Part shown: piece by piece, positions 55,478 to 64,000 of the stretch | Position numbering within the stretch: the first letter of the stretch is position 1 | Layout: each line of letters starts with the position of its first letter | From: an uncultured Bacteroides sp. | GTDB taxonomy: Bacteria; Bacteroidota; Bacteroidia; Bacteroidales; Bacteroidaceae | NCBI GenBank assembly: GCA_900766005.1 | Contig: CAAFTU010000100.1 | Location: 5,265 to 69,264, forward strand | Length of the DNA stretch: 64,000 bases | Direction of reading: 5' to 3' | The notes under the pieces: generated by a model | The model's input: only the letters and a program-made list of their open reading frames with translations | Databases searched by the model: none | Told to the model about the DNA's origin: nothing | Made by a program: the position numbers and the translations under genes

Positions 55478-55858
55478 ATGATGACGAAAATTCGCAAAAA
55501 GTATTCGGACGAGGATAAATTGCATTTCGTTCGACTGTACCAAGAATCTGGCATGAGTAAGAACTCTTTTTGCCGTAGGTATGAGATATGTAATCATACT
55601 TTACTAAATGCCTGGCTAAAAAAGTTTGCACCCAATCAAAAAGAAGTATATTTGTCTTTAGAAACAGATTTAACAGATATGGCCAATCGTAGTAAGGAAG
55701 ATTTCAAAGACGAAAATGCTCAACTAAAAAAGCGCATTAAAGAGTTGGAAAAAGCACTTGCTTTTTCTAAGTTGGAAACCGAAGCACGTGATTTGATGAT
55801 TACTCGTGCAGAAGAGTATTTTAACATCCCCATCAGAAAAAAACCTGGGGCCAAATAG
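55478..55858 (+). CDS. IS3-family OrfA (DNA-binding part)
   Basis: The 126-aa protein has an HTH_Tnp_1-type helix-turn-helix (KYSDEDKLHFVRLYQESGMS, then KNSFCRRYEICNHTLLNAWL) and a leucine-zipper-like coiled coil (ENAQLKKRIKELEKALAFSK). It stops shortly after the slippery heptamer. In IS3 elements OrfA alone acts as an inhibitor and the fused OrfAB is the transposase. Confidence 0.9.
   Translation: MMTKIRKKYSDEDKLHFVRLYQESGMSKNSFCRRYEICNHTLLNAWLKKFAPNQKEVYLSLETDLTDMANRSKEDFKDENAQLKKRIKELEKALAFSKLETEARDLMITRAEEYFNIPIRKKPGAK
55837..55843 (+). promoter_or_regulatory. Programmed -1 frameshift site A_AAA_AAA
   Basis: Seven A are phased in orfA as A-AAA-AAA, the classical slippery heptamer. The -1 frame continues KKTWGQIVTDLVSQRN without a stop into orfB. 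Confidence 0.8.
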
Positions 55859-56844
55859 TAACGGATCTGGTCAGCCAACGCAACTTAAAGATTGCGTTGG
55901 CCTGCCGACTGTTTGGCCATTGCCGTCAGGCTTATTACCAGTCTAAGCTTGACATTGAAAATCAAATCAAAACGGAACGTATGCTTTTGGATGCGGCATA
56001 TGAAATACGTGAAAATGACCCAGGTATAGGTGCTTACAAACTATGGATTATGCTGATAGCTCTTTACGGAAAGGAACAGGTGTGCGGACGCGATAGTTTC
56101 TATACTCTCTTACGTCAGCACCGTCTCATGCTCCCTCCACGTAAGGTAAGACATACGACTAACTCCAATCATAGATATCATAAATGGAAAAACTTAATCA
56201 AAGGAATTACTCTGACTTCTGCTAACAAGTTATGGGTCAGCGATATTACTTATATACCATTGGCTAATGGTGATGTCTGTTACCTTCATTTGATAACCGA
56301 TGCGTATTCACGCAAGATTGTGGGTTGGGAATTGGCAGATACCTTGCGTGTGTCTGCCAGTATAAATGCCTTAGACAAAGCAATTCAGCAAGCAGTGTCA
56401 ATGACCGGTTGCGAAGATTTATCCGGGCTTATTCATCACTCAGATCGTGGAGTGCAATATTGCTGTGATAAATATGTAAATGCTCTGAATAATAACAAAA
56501 TCGCTATCAGCATGACGGAAGATTACAATCCTACTGACAATGCAATAGCAGAGCGTATAAACGGCATAATAAAGACTGAATTAGTCTATCAGCTACGCTT
56601 AATGGAAGATATAACCCAAGCAAGAGAATGTATAGGGCGCTACATAGACTTTTATAATGATAGAAGACCACATATGAGTATAGATTATAAAACACCAGCA
56701 GCAGCTCACTTACAAACGGGTGAACTCAATAAGAAATGGAAAAAGAAAAAATACCCAAACAAGAAGAAAAATGATGAGGAAAATGAACTATATTTGCAAA
56801 ACCGAACAACAAGTCAGGGTGAAGGCATATGCCAGCAATTCTGA
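55837..56844 (+). CDS. IS3-family OrfB (DDE transposase)
   Basis: The -1 frame continues with an HTH_21-type domain (NDPGIGAYKLWIMLIALYG) and the rve integrase core. The catalytic Asp, Asp and Glu are seen as WVSDITYIP near 56235, HHSDRGVQYC near 56440 and NAIAERINGIIKTE near 56540 (genomic positions). The basic C-terminus is Lys-rich. The reading frame is intact, so the element looks potentially active. Confidence 0.9.
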   Translation, partial: KKTWGQIVTDLVSQRNLKIALACRLFGHCRQAYYQSKLDIENQIKTERMLLDAAYEIRENDPGIGAYKLWIMLIALYGKEQVCGRDSFYTLLRQHRLMLPPRKVRHTTNSNHRYHKWKNLIKGITLTSANKLWVSDITYIPLANGDVCYLHLITDAYSRKIVGWELADTLRVSASINALDKAIQQAVSMTGCEDLSGLIHHSDRGVQYCCDKYVNALNNNKIAISMTEDYNPTDNAIAERINGIIKTELVYQLRLMEDITQARECIGRYIDFYNDRRPHMSIDYKTPAAAHLQTGELNKKWKKKKYPNKKKNDEENELYLQNRTTSQGEGICQQF

Positions 56845-56845
56845 C

Positions 56846-56882
56846 TAAGACAGAGTACCCCATCGAGGGGCACCCTGTCTTA
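56846..56882 (+). terminator. Terminator-like hairpin after the transposase
   Basis: TAAGACAG-A-GT-A-CCCC pairs with GGGG-C-AC-C-CTGTCTTA. It stands 1 nt after the orfB stop and may block readthrough. Confidence 0.6.
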
Positions 56883-57087
56883 CCGAACAAGCAAGTCAGA
56901 GCTCGGCAAGTCCAGTAATTCTATGTTGTGATTTTTTTAGCTGATCAAAAACTGTGTTAGTGAACTTTGGACTAATTTCAAGAATTGTCTACTATCTCAG
57001 CATTGAATTATGTAAACCGTCTACTGATATAGCTTATAAAAAAGATAAACCGTCTACTCAAATCAGGAAAAGACATACAGTACAGAT

Positions 57088-57176
57088 AGCACATGAAAAG
57101 CATAGGTTTACGAATGCTAAACCTATGCTTTTCATGTGCTAAACCTATAGGTTTTGAAGTACAAACCTATAGGTTT
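57088..57176. repeat. 23-bp inverted repeat followed by two AAACCTATAGGTTT palindromes
   Basis: Perfect 23-bp arms (57088-57110 and 57118-57140) enclose a 7-nt loop. The 14-bp palindrome AAACCTATAGGTTT follows twice, at 57141-57154 and 57163-57176. The first half of the palindrome (AAACCTAT) is also present in the inverted-repeat arm, so one sequence unit has been reused. Confidence 0.75.
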
Positions 57177-57227
57177 TTCTATGTAAAGTGCCCACTTTAA
57201 AAAGGCAAACTGGCAATCTACGAAACA

Positions 57228-57260
57228 AAGAAGGTGTGCAAACGAGGTGCACACCTTCTT
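57228..57260 (-). terminator. Terminator of the TonB-receptor/lipoprotein operon
   Basis: AAGAAGGTGTGCA and TGCACACCTTCTT are perfect 13-bp arms around 7 nt, 29 nt past the lipoprotein stop on the minus strand. Confidence 0.75.
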
Positions 57261-57289
57261 CTTTAAATATTATTGCCGTAATAAATTCA

Positions 57290-59203
57290 TCAATTTGTTA
57301 CAAGTACAGGATTCTTATCCCACTCAAAATTACCTTTACCCAAACTCTTGAAGCGGAAATTATAGTAAAGATCAGCTCCGTTATAGCAATGAGCTTTAAC
57401 TACATAATACAAATCCAAACCATTCATTGTTGTAGCAGCATCAGGGTAATTCTTGACCAAAATCATGCGACATCCTTCAGCCACCTGCTCCAGCAACTGC
57501 TTAGTAGCCATTTCATCCTCCTCATCAAACAGCTTATCCGGGTCAAAACCACGACGTTTATTCAACGTAATATTGAAGTTATTGTAATAAGAACTTGCTC
57601 CGAACAGATACTCTGTATTATCAGGATGATCCTTAGGATTTAAGTAAGTCGGCTTATTGTCTTTTACCCAATCTACCAAATATTGCATATCCTCTTTAGA
57701 ATGCTCTATAGTGATTGTTGGATCAAACTTCCAAACTCCATCGTTCTTGATAAATGTCTGCTTAGACTTAGTAGTAAATAGATCGTTGACAACCCATGAG
57801 CCCTCCTGGAAGTTAAACTGAGTAGAAACAGAGAAAGCGCCATTCTTATCGCTGACAAGGTAAGCCGCAATAATCACATCACCCTCCTGCGCATAAGGAT
57901 AACGCTGACGAAGCAAGGTAGGCAAATAAGTAGCAGGCTGTTCTTTATTAGAGAAATTGCCATACTTAGCTATATTACCTCCCATCGCCTGATAATCTTC
58001 AGGTGTAACAACCAACAACTGATCATCATTCACTACATTCCAATTCAGTTTACCCTTATTTTCCTCCAACGTATACATCACATGGAATTGCTTATCCTCT
58101 TTCTCCACTCCCAATATGAAACTATCAGAAGGAATCTTCACATTATCTACCTGAACAGTAGAAGTAACTTTATCTCCCTCTTTGCTGTCATTACCTTGAT
58201 AACGGAAAGCTACATACACCTTCTTACCGACATAAGCCTCTTCAAATGTATATGTTAAGGTAGTAAATGATTTTCCATATCCTTTTTTAGGTCTGTCTAC
58301 CTCATCAAAGTTAGGAATAGAAGCTGTTACATTTTTCCAATCTGCTTCATTTATCTTTCCGTTCTCAGCATTAAATTTATCAGAAACAAGCAGCTGCAGA
58401 CATTCACCATTGAAATTACCAAACTTTAAATCAAAAGAAACAGTCTGACCCTCTTCCACAGTAAAAGCCGGAGTAATCATCCAAGAGTCACATTTAGTTT
58501 CTGATTTATAAGCAGAAATCTGAGCATATTTGTTCCCGCTAAAAGACTTTCCTACCCAGGAGCAATCTCCATTCTTCAGCAGCAACCAACGGTAAAGGCT
58601 AACAGATTGATTATCCGTCTGTCCTTCAAACTTTTCTGTATCAGAAGTCTCCGGTTCGTTTTCCGCTTCTCTATAATCAACCAATACCATTGTTCCTGCA
58701 GCTGCATCTGAATACTTTTGCTTCAGCAAGGCAGGAACACCCTTATAGGCTTTGTAAGAAGGAGCAAAACAACCATAAGGCTTACCCAACAAGGTTCCAT
58801 ACTCATTATCAGAGATTTTATAATAAGTAGTACCTGCATACGTCTTTTCCAAGTCTGTCTGTTCTGCACGGCTACGATAAGTTACACCCACAGAAGAGCC
58901 ATTGCCCCAAGATTTATAGGTCTGAGCCAAAATAGCCGGAACATAATCAGCAGCTTGCACAAAGTCATTCAAAGCCAATTCACTCTTTACTGCTTTGGCC
59001 AATGTAGAATCGGCTTTCGTCTTTGCATTTTTCAGCGCAGTCTTCGAAATAGCAGCATAATCCGCTTCAGTCAGCACATACTCTTCTGCCTTCTTTACGA
59101 CTTCTTGTCCTTCAGCATCAATCTCATCGTAGATATCCTCTACCGGTGTACATGCCGCAAAAGCAAACAGCGGCCATGCCAATAAACTATATTTAAATTT
59201 CAT
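57290..59203 (-). CDS. Outer-membrane lipoprotein with choice-of-anchor J-like domains
   Basis: The 637-aa protein has a lipoprotein signal peptide ending in a lipobox (FAFAACTP, Cys at 18). A helical N-terminal region (about 25-110) follows. A jelly-roll-like module, WMITPAFTVEEGQTVSFDLK with VAFRYQGNDSKEGD later, matches DUF5017/choice-of-anchor J domains. The C-terminal part resembles surface-exposed glycan- or protein-binding lipoproteins. It is 20 nt downstream of the TonB-dependent receptor and probably works with it as a surface partner. The substrate is unknown. Confidence 0.8.
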   Translation of the reverse strand: MKFKYSLLAWPLFAFAACTPVEDIYDEIDAEGQEVVKKAEEYVLTEADYAAISKTALKNAKTKADSTLAKAVKSELALNDFVQAADYVPAILAQTYKSWGNGSSVGVTYRSRAEQTDLEKTYAGTTYYKISDNEYGTLLGKPYGCFAPSYKAYKGVPALLKQKYSDAAAGTMVLVDYREAENEPETSDTEKFEGQTDNQSVSLYRWLLLKNGDCSWVGKSFSGNKYAQISAYKSETKCDSWMITPAFTVEEGQTVSFDLKFGNFNGECLQLLVSDKFNAENGKINEADWKNVTASIPNFDEVDRPKKGYGKSFTTLTYTFEEAYVGKKVYVAFRYQGNDSKEGDKVTSTVQVDNVKIPSDSFILGVEKEDKQFHVMYTLEENKGKLNWNVVNDDQLLVVTPEDYQAMGGNIAKYGNFSNKEQPATYLPTLLRQRYPYAQEGDVIIAAYLVSDKNGAFSVSTQFNFQEGSWVVNDLFTTKSKQTFIKNDGVWKFDPTITIEHSKEDMQYLVDWVKDNKPTYLNPKDHPDNTEYLFGASSYYNNFNITLNKRRGFDPDKLFDEEDEMATKQLLEQVAEGCRMILVKNYPDAATTMNGLDLYYVVKAHCYNGADLYYNFRFKSLGKGNFEWDKNPVLVTN

Positions 59204-59223
59204 AATGTTCTGAATTTACGATG

Positions 59224-61797
59224 TTAGAAAATTACTTTAAAACCAGTAGACCATGTTCTACCATATCCGTAATAAACCAATGCACTCTTACGGTCGTGAT
59301 TAACGCCATCGGTAGCATCAGAGATATACTCTACATTTGTCAGGTTATTGACATTCATATACACAACTGCTTTCACATCTTTAGAGATATTGAAGCGATA
59401 GTTAGCGCCTAAATCAATCGTATAGAAATCGGGCAATTTCCAAGCATCAACACCTGCATCTTTCTTTTCGATACGGGTAGAAGGATCAAAATCTGCATAG
59501 TTCTTACCAGCGTACATATATTCAGCATTCAGTTTCAAACCTTTGAACACCTCCCATGAAGCAGAGAGAGCTGCAGTCATCTGAGCAGAGTTGCCTACAT
59601 GAACGTCTTTCAAATAAGCATGATAGGTGCCCACAACTTCGTTAAACTCATTAAACTGAGTATAATTCACATCATCAGCCCATTTCCAGTCACCATAAGA
59701 AAACATCCCTTTAAACTCCAGAGTCTTCACAGGTTTATATGTAGCTTCAAGTTCTACACCCATGTGTACTGCATCCAGACCTGTAATATTAGCCGGCTCA
59801 TTGGCAATGGTTCTTCTCAGAGATTTATCCATCCATTTGGTATAGTAACCATTCAATGCAACATTGATTTTATCTGTGCTAAAGCCATACCCCAACTCAA
59901 AAGTCATGATTTTTTCATAAGGCACATCCTTGTTAGCTTCAATCGTATTGGTAGGGAAAACCGCATTAAAGAAAGGTGCACGGGTGAAATAACCTGCATT
60001 AAAGAAAGCATTATGATTCGGTGTAAATTTATAATTGAATCCAGCCTTTACACTCCACGGGATAAAATTTTCGAATGTTGATTTATTTTTACCATCAATA
60101 GGTTTGCCACCATAATCAAAGTAACGATAAGATTCTTCAGTCAATGAAGCAGACAAGAAAGAAGACCATTTATCTGTTGAATATTCCGCCTGTCCAAACA
60201 AGCCAGCCCATACAATTTCACCAGCACTATCATACTGAGTTTTGTCTCCTACACGCAAAATCTGATTTGTTGTCTGATAAGACAATGGTTTAGAAGCTAC
60301 ATAATAATCGCCACCCAGCAGATTGTCAATCACTTCTGCATGAAAGCCCTTGTAATAACGAAGATCAAGACCACCTGTAATCGTGAATTTTTCAGTTAAG
60401 TGATTCTTGTAAGAGGACAACATACCATACCAGTTGTGGTCATTGATTGCATTCGTAAAGATTACTTCAGAGCCATTTTCAGCAGCCGCATTGGCAGCCA
60501 AAGCAGCATCAAAGTCAATCAGCCCGTCGGGTGTCATCAGAGCCCCTTCTTTAGGACGGCCTGTTTTATTGTCAATAGTCAACCATTCACTGTGTGCACC
60601 ACGGACACGACGACCGCCACCTGTAGCGATAGAAGCATAAAGTGAAGTAGCCAAAGAAGATTTTTCATCAATAGTCCACAAGTGATTCAAAGACACTTGA
60701 GGTTTATGATAATAGTTATAACCATATCCACTACCTGTGATCTCGCCATTCATTATACCATACCCATTATTGAAACGTCCACCGTCTCTATGGTTTTTAT
60801 AATCTTCAATATAATGTTTCGTACCACGCTGGTTGTGCCATTGGGGCGCACCAAAAGCAGTCAAAGACAACTTATGATTAGCATTGATTACCTTTGAAAT
60901 ATTACCAAAATAGGTCCATCCTTCAAAGTTGGTACCTTTAATATAACCATCACCTTTATTCAATGAACCCATGAAAGTCACAGACCATCCGTTATCCATC
61001 AAGCCGGTAGAAACATTCACAGAATATTTTCTGAATCCGTCGTTACCCACGCCGATGTAAGCACTACCTCCACGCTTAGTTTCAGTAGAGCGAGTTACCA
61101 TGTTCATCGTACCACCTACAGAAGAGATACCCAATGCAGAAGCACCCAAACCGCGTTGCACCTGAATGAACTGAGTCACATCCGACAGACCTGACCAGTT
61201 AGACCAGTATACCTTACCGTTCTCCATTCCGTTGATTGGCACTCCATTGATCAGAACCCCCAAGTTGGAAGTGTCAAAACCACGCATATTGATACGTGAA
61301 TCACCATAGCCACCGCTATCACGAGTAACGTATACAGAAGGAGTTGCTTTCAGCAGTTCCGGGAATTCCAGATTGCTCGCTTTTTCTTCAATTGTTTCCA
61401 ACTTAATGTTAGACATAGGGATTGGAGTCTGACGGTCTTTCTTAATAATTGAACCAATCACGCTCACTTCCGACAAACCAATCGCATCGGCCGATAAAGC
61501 AATAGCGCCTAAATCAAGTGTTTTGCCAGACAGTTTTACTTCACGTTGCATCTCGTTGTACCCCACGTACGTAATTACCAAAGTTACCTTTGAGCCTGTG
61601 AGAGCCAAAGAGAAGTTACCATCCATGTCAGTGATTGTACCCTGACTTGTACCCTTCACTGCAACAGAAGCTCCAATTAAAGCCTGATCATCTGAGGCAT
61701 CTACAATGGAACCTTTCACTGTGGTCTGTGCAAATGCCGCCGCACTAAATATTGACAGCACAGCCACCAACAGGAATTGAATTAGATGTTTTCTCAT
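59224..61797 (-). CDS. TonB-dependent receptor with CarboxypepD_reg domain
   Basis: The 857-aa outer-membrane protein has a signal peptide ending AAFA-Q, then a carboxypeptidase-regulatory-like domain (VKGSIVDASDDQALIGASVA). A plug domain follows (TPSVYVTRDSGGYGDSRINM then RGFDTSNLGVLINGVPINGM). The long 22-strand barrel ends in a typical aromatic C-terminus (FKVIF). The family imports ligands through TonB energy. It does not show SusC-specific features beyond the N-terminal domain, and its partner is not a recognisable SusD. The ligand is unknown. Confidence 0.9.
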   Translation of the reverse strand: MRKHLIQFLLVAVLSIFSAAAFAQTTVKGSIVDASDDQALIGASVAVKGTSQGTITDMDGNFSLALTGSKVTLVITYVGYNEMQREVKLSGKTLDLGAIALSADAIGLSEVSVIGSIIKKDRQTPIPMSNIKLETIEEKASNLEFPELLKATPSVYVTRDSGGYGDSRINMRGFDTSNLGVLINGVPINGMENGKVYWSNWSGLSDVTQFIQVQRGLGASALGISSVGGTMNMVTRSTETKRGGSAYIGVGNDGFRKYSVNVSTGLMDNGWSVTFMGSLNKGDGYIKGTNFEGWTYFGNISKVINANHKLSLTAFGAPQWHNQRGTKHYIEDYKNHRDGGRFNNGYGIMNGEITGSGYGYNYYHKPQVSLNHLWTIDEKSSLATSLYASIATGGGRRVRGAHSEWLTIDNKTGRPKEGALMTPDGLIDFDAALAANAAAENGSEVIFTNAINDHNWYGMLSSYKNHLTEKFTITGGLDLRYYKGFHAEVIDNLLGGDYYVASKPLSYQTTNQILRVGDKTQYDSAGEIVWAGLFGQAEYSTDKWSSFLSASLTEESYRYFDYGGKPIDGKNKSTFENFIPWSVKAGFNYKFTPNHNAFFNAGYFTRAPFFNAVFPTNTIEANKDVPYEKIMTFELGYGFSTDKINVALNGYYTKWMDKSLRRTIANEPANITGLDAVHMGVELEATYKPVKTLEFKGMFSYGDWKWADDVNYTQFNEFNEVVGTYHAYLKDVHVGNSAQMTAALSASWEVFKGLKLNAEYMYAGKNYADFDPSTRIEKKDAGVDAWKLPDFYTIDLGANYRFNISKDVKAVVYMNVNNLTNVEYISDATDGVNHDRKSALVYYGYGRTWSTGFKVIF

Positions 61798-61855
61798 AAT
61801 TCTGTTTTTTTGTTAAACTAAGAATAAAATTAATATTAATTTGTGTTTTATGATG

Positions 61856-61863
61856 CAAAGTTA
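61856..61863 (-). promoter_or_regulatory. -7 box of the TonB-receptor operon
   Basis: The minus strand reads TAACTTTG, 58 nt before the receptor start. It matches TAnnTTTG; the -33 element is unclear. Confidence 0.6.
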
Positions 61864-61948
61864 ATAAATATTTGCCTTACAGCCATTACATTTCCATAAA
61901 GTTTTCACACCCGTTCCTATTTCTTTTGATTGATAATCAATGGCTAAA

Positions 61949-61981
61949 ATAAAAAAAGGATACACTTTACAGTGCATCCTT
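61949..61981 (-). terminator. Terminator of ettA
   Basis: On the minus strand AAGGATGCACT and AGTGTATCCTT (near-perfect) enclose 4 nt and are followed by seven T. It is about 118 nt past the ettA stop. Confidence 0.75.
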
Positions 61982-62098
61982 AACATAATTATTTATTTTT
62001 CTAATTTAAACTATCATAATGTAAACCTATTTGCATTAACAGTTTGCATATCTATCAATTTAATATTATACCTTTCAGTTTATCAACTGATTGACTTA

Positions 62099-63790
62099 TC
62101 AATCTGTCATCAACTTTCTATAACGAACCCGTTTCGGTTCTTCATGACCCATTCTCTTGAGCTTATTTTCCTCATATTCTGAATAAGAACCCTCAAAATA
62201 GAACACATTTGAATCACCTTCGAAAGCCAAAATATGCGTACAGATACGGTCGAGGAACCAACGGTCGTGTGAAATTACTACAGCACAGCCTGCAAAGTCT
62301 TCCAAACCTTCTTCCAATGCACGAAGCGTGTTCACATCAATGTCATTGGTCGGCTCGTCGAGCAGCAACACGTTGCCTTCTTCTTTCAAAGCCATCGCCA
62401 GGTGCAAGCGGTTTCGTTCACCACCCGAAAGCACTCCGCAGAGTTTTTCCTGATCGGCACCTGAGAAGTTGAAACGGGACAGATAGGCACGAGCATTCAC
62501 ATCGCGTCCGCCCATACGAATCAACTCGTTGCCGCCGGAAATCACCTGATAAACACTCTTGTTCGGGTCGATGTCCCGGTGCTGCTGGTCTACATAAGCC
62601 ACCTTCACTGTTTCACCCACTTCAAACTCTCCTTTATCCACCTTTTCCAGTCCCATAATCAAGCGGAACAAAGTCGTCTTACCGGCACCGTTTGGCCCGA
62701 TGACTCCTACGATACCATTAGGAGGAAGCATAAAGTTCAGGTCATCAAACAGCAGTTTATCGCCATAAGCTTTTGCCACATGCTTAGCCTCAATAACCTT
62801 GTTGCCCAAACGCGGACCGTTTGGAATAAAGATTTCAAGTTTTTCTTCCTTCTCTTTCACATCTTCATTCAGCAACTTATCATATGAGTTCAAACGAGCC
62901 TTACCCTTCGCCTGGCGTGCTTTCGGAGCCATGCGCACCCATTCCAACTCGCGCTCCAGCGTTTTGCGGCGCTTGCTTGCAGACTTTTCTTCCATCTCCA
63001 TCCGTTTGGTCTTCTGTTCAAGCCAAGAAGAGTAATTTCCTTTCCAAGGAATACCCTCACCACGGTCAAGTTCCAGAATCCATCCAGCCACATGATCAAG
63101 GAAGTAACGGTCGTGTGTCACAGCGATTACCGTACCTTCATATTGCTGCAGATGCTGTTCCAGCCAGTCGATAGACTCAGCATCCAAGTGGTTGGTAGGT
63201 TCATCGAGCAACAGGATATCAGGTTTCTGCAACAAAAGACGACAAAGCGCCACCCGGCGACGCTCACCTCCAGAAAGATTCACTACCGGCTGATCTTCGG
63301 GAGGACAACGCAAAGCATCCATAGCCCGCTCCAGTTTGCTATCCAGATTCCAGGCATCTGTAGCGTCAATAATATCCTGCAATTCACCCTGACGAGTAAA
63401 GAGCGCATCCATCTTGTCGGGATCTTCATAATATTCGGGCAATCCGAACTTCTGATTGATTTCTTCGTATTCTGTAAGAGCGTCAACTATCGGTTGCACG
63501 CCTTCCATCACTACTTCTTTTACCGTCTTCGTGTCGTCCAAATGAGGTTCCTGAGCCAAATACCCCACAGAATATCCGGGCGAGAAAACCACTTCTCCCT
63601 GATAGGACTTTTCCAATCCAGCAATAATCTTCATCAGAGTAGACTTACCGGAACCGTTCAAACCGATGATTCCGATTTTTGCTCCATAGAAGAAAGAGAG
63701 ATAAATATCTTTCAACACGTTTTTGTTGGGAGAGAAAGCCTTGCTTACTCCCACCATAGAGAAGATAATTTTTTTATCGTCAGTAGCCAT
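62099..63790 (-). CDS. ettA: Energy-dependent translational throttle EttA (ABC-F)
   Basis: I start at MATDDKKIIFSMVGVSKAFS (563 aa); upstream codons cross the promoter. Two ABC modules are present: Walker A GLNGSGKST near 46 and GPNGAGKTT near 344, LSGGERRRVAL and LSGGERNRLHL signatures, and LLLDEPTNHLDAE and LLLDEPTNDIDVN Walker B motifs. A linker with the ABC-F arm lies between. ABC-F proteins gate ribosome translation according to energy state. It is monocistronic, divergent from the tRNA-Lys gene. Confidence 0.96.
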   Translation of the reverse strand: MATDDKKIIFSMVGVSKAFSPNKNVLKDIYLSFFYGAKIGIIGLNGSGKSTLMKIIAGLEKSYQGEVVFSPGYSVGYLAQEPHLDDTKTVKEVVMEGVQPIVDALTEYEEINQKFGLPEYYEDPDKMDALFTRQGELQDIIDATDAWNLDSKLERAMDALRCPPEDQPVVNLSGGERRRVALCRLLLQKPDILLLDEPTNHLDAESIDWLEQHLQQYEGTVIAVTHDRYFLDHVAGWILELDRGEGIPWKGNYSSWLEQKTKRMEMEEKSASKRRKTLERELEWVRMAPKARQAKGKARLNSYDKLLNEDVKEKEEKLEIFIPNGPRLGNKVIEAKHVAKAYGDKLLFDDLNFMLPPNGIVGVIGPNGAGKTTLFRLIMGLEKVDKGEFEVGETVKVAYVDQQHRDIDPNKSVYQVISGGNELIRMGGRDVNARAYLSRFNFSGADQEKLCGVLSGGERNRLHLAMALKEEGNVLLLDEPTNDIDVNTLRALEEGLEDFAGCAVVISHDRWFLDRICTHILAFEGDSNVFYFEGSYSEYEENKLKRMGHEEPKRVRYRKLMTD

Positions 63791-63820
63791 ATATAATAAT
63801 GTATATTGTTGATAATGGCA

Positions 63821-63828
63821 CAAAGATA
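63821..63828 (-). promoter_or_regulatory. -7 box of ettA
   Basis: The minus strand reads TATCTTTG, 30 nt before the ettA start codon. Confidence 0.65.
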
Positions 63829-63858
63829 AAAAAAAACTTCGAAAAAACTCAGTAAAAG

Positions 63859-63889
63859 TTTGGAGATATAAAAAAAAGTAGTACCTTTG
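63859..63889 (+). promoter_or_regulatory. Promoter of the tRNA-Lys gene
   Basis: TTTG at 63859-63862 and TACCTTTG at 63882-63889 are separated by 19 nt, a full Bacteroidales -33/-7 promoter pointing into the tRNA. Confidence 0.8.
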
Positions 63890-63928
63890 CACTCGCAATC
63901 GGGAAACAACCGATAAGCACTAAGGATT

Positions 63929-64000
63929 GATTCGCTAGCTCAGCAGGTAGAGCACAACACTTTTAATGTTGGGGTCCTGGGTTCGAGCCCCAGGCGGATC
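63929..64000 (+). tRNA. tRNA-Lys (anticodon UUU)
   Basis: The acceptor arm GATTCGC pairs with GCGGATC at the 3' side. The D-arm is TAGCTCAGCAGGTAGAGCA. The anticodon stem CAACA/TGTTG holds the loop CTTTTAA with anticodon TTT. The T-arm CCTGG-GTTCGAG-CCCAGG is complete. The window ends at the acceptor strand, before the discriminator base and any CCA. Confidence 0.95.

Larger units (their letters stand above)
55441..57000 (+). mobile_element. IS3-family insertion sequence
   Basis: The element contains orfA and orfB with an A_AAA_AAA frameshift site. The left side shows the imperfect dyad TAGACACATTAAT...ATTAATAGTGTCTA at 55445-55476. A terminal match GTAGACA occurs again near 56991 on the other strand, so I set approximate ends there. 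Exact ends and target duplication could not be fixed by eye. Confidence 0.6.
56960..57289. other. Intergenic palindrome-rich region
   Basis: No gene is visible. Three copies of a GTCTACT core occur (near 56991, 57019 and 57052), two preceded by AAACC. The large palindromes listed next occupy the remainder. Confidence 0.6.

Overview
The window looks like a chromosome segment from a gut Bacteroidales bacterium of the Bacteroides/Phocaeicola type. The evidence is repeated promoters with a TTTG element about 19-20 nt upstream of TAnnTTTG, an RnfBCDGEA operon, a TonB-dependent receptor paired with a lipoprotein, DUF4248, RlmD, NhaA, PpdK and EttA of the usual Bacteroidales kind, and no dependence on Shine-Dalgarno sites. 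I cannot name the species.

Positions 1 to about 24,900 are accessory DNA. A VWA protein and a metallopeptidase (probably following a MoxR-type ATPase cut off by the window edge) are joined to a 5-kb island. The island encodes two DUF262 proteins, the second with a DUF1524 HNH nuclease domain, and a decayed phospholipase D-like gene. It is bracketed by a 189-bp direct repeat. The right repeat copy is the promoter and start of a WYL-domain regulator gene, and the left copy lies upstream of the DUF262 operon, so both may share one control region. Next come a DEDDh exonuclease, a truncated tyrosine recombinase, a 1-kb non-coding stretch with four decayed copies of one C-terminal peptide, a giant WG-repeat protein (about 2,100 aa) with a 94-aa partner, and a broken RloB-like gene. 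After these is a mobile-element replication block (XRE regulator, small DNA-binding proteins, and a primase-helicase split by an in-frame TAG). An Abi_2 gene whose leader looks like a short terminated RNA, a SLOG-family protein and several large palindromes follow. The region reads as a defence island layered on a decaying integrative element.

Positions 24,985 to 64,000 are mostly core. They hold an SF1 helicase, ppdK, and a plus-strand run rlmD, RluA-type synthase, radical-SAM protein, map, rmuC. A minus-strand run follows: ispE, dnaB, pheT, yebC, a TSCPD protein, a C_GCAxxG_C_C protein and lepA, with nhaA separate. Next are galE with a possible structured RNA downstream, and the rseC-like/rnfBCDGEA operon for ferredoxin:NAD+ oxidoreduction coupled to ion pumping. 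A GNAT, DUF4248, an intact IS3-family element with an A_AAA_AAA frameshift site, a palindrome cluster, a TonB receptor/lipoprotein pair, ettA and tRNA-Lys(UUU) complete the window.

The strongest candidates for something undescribed are: the repeat-flanked DUF262 island under a duplicated regulator promoter; the giant WG-repeat protein and its coupled small partner; the terminator-like leader RNA of the Abi_2 gene; the four-copy peptide repeat at 9.2-9.7 kb; and the fact that all four in-frame stops interrupting accessory genes read directly here are TAG.
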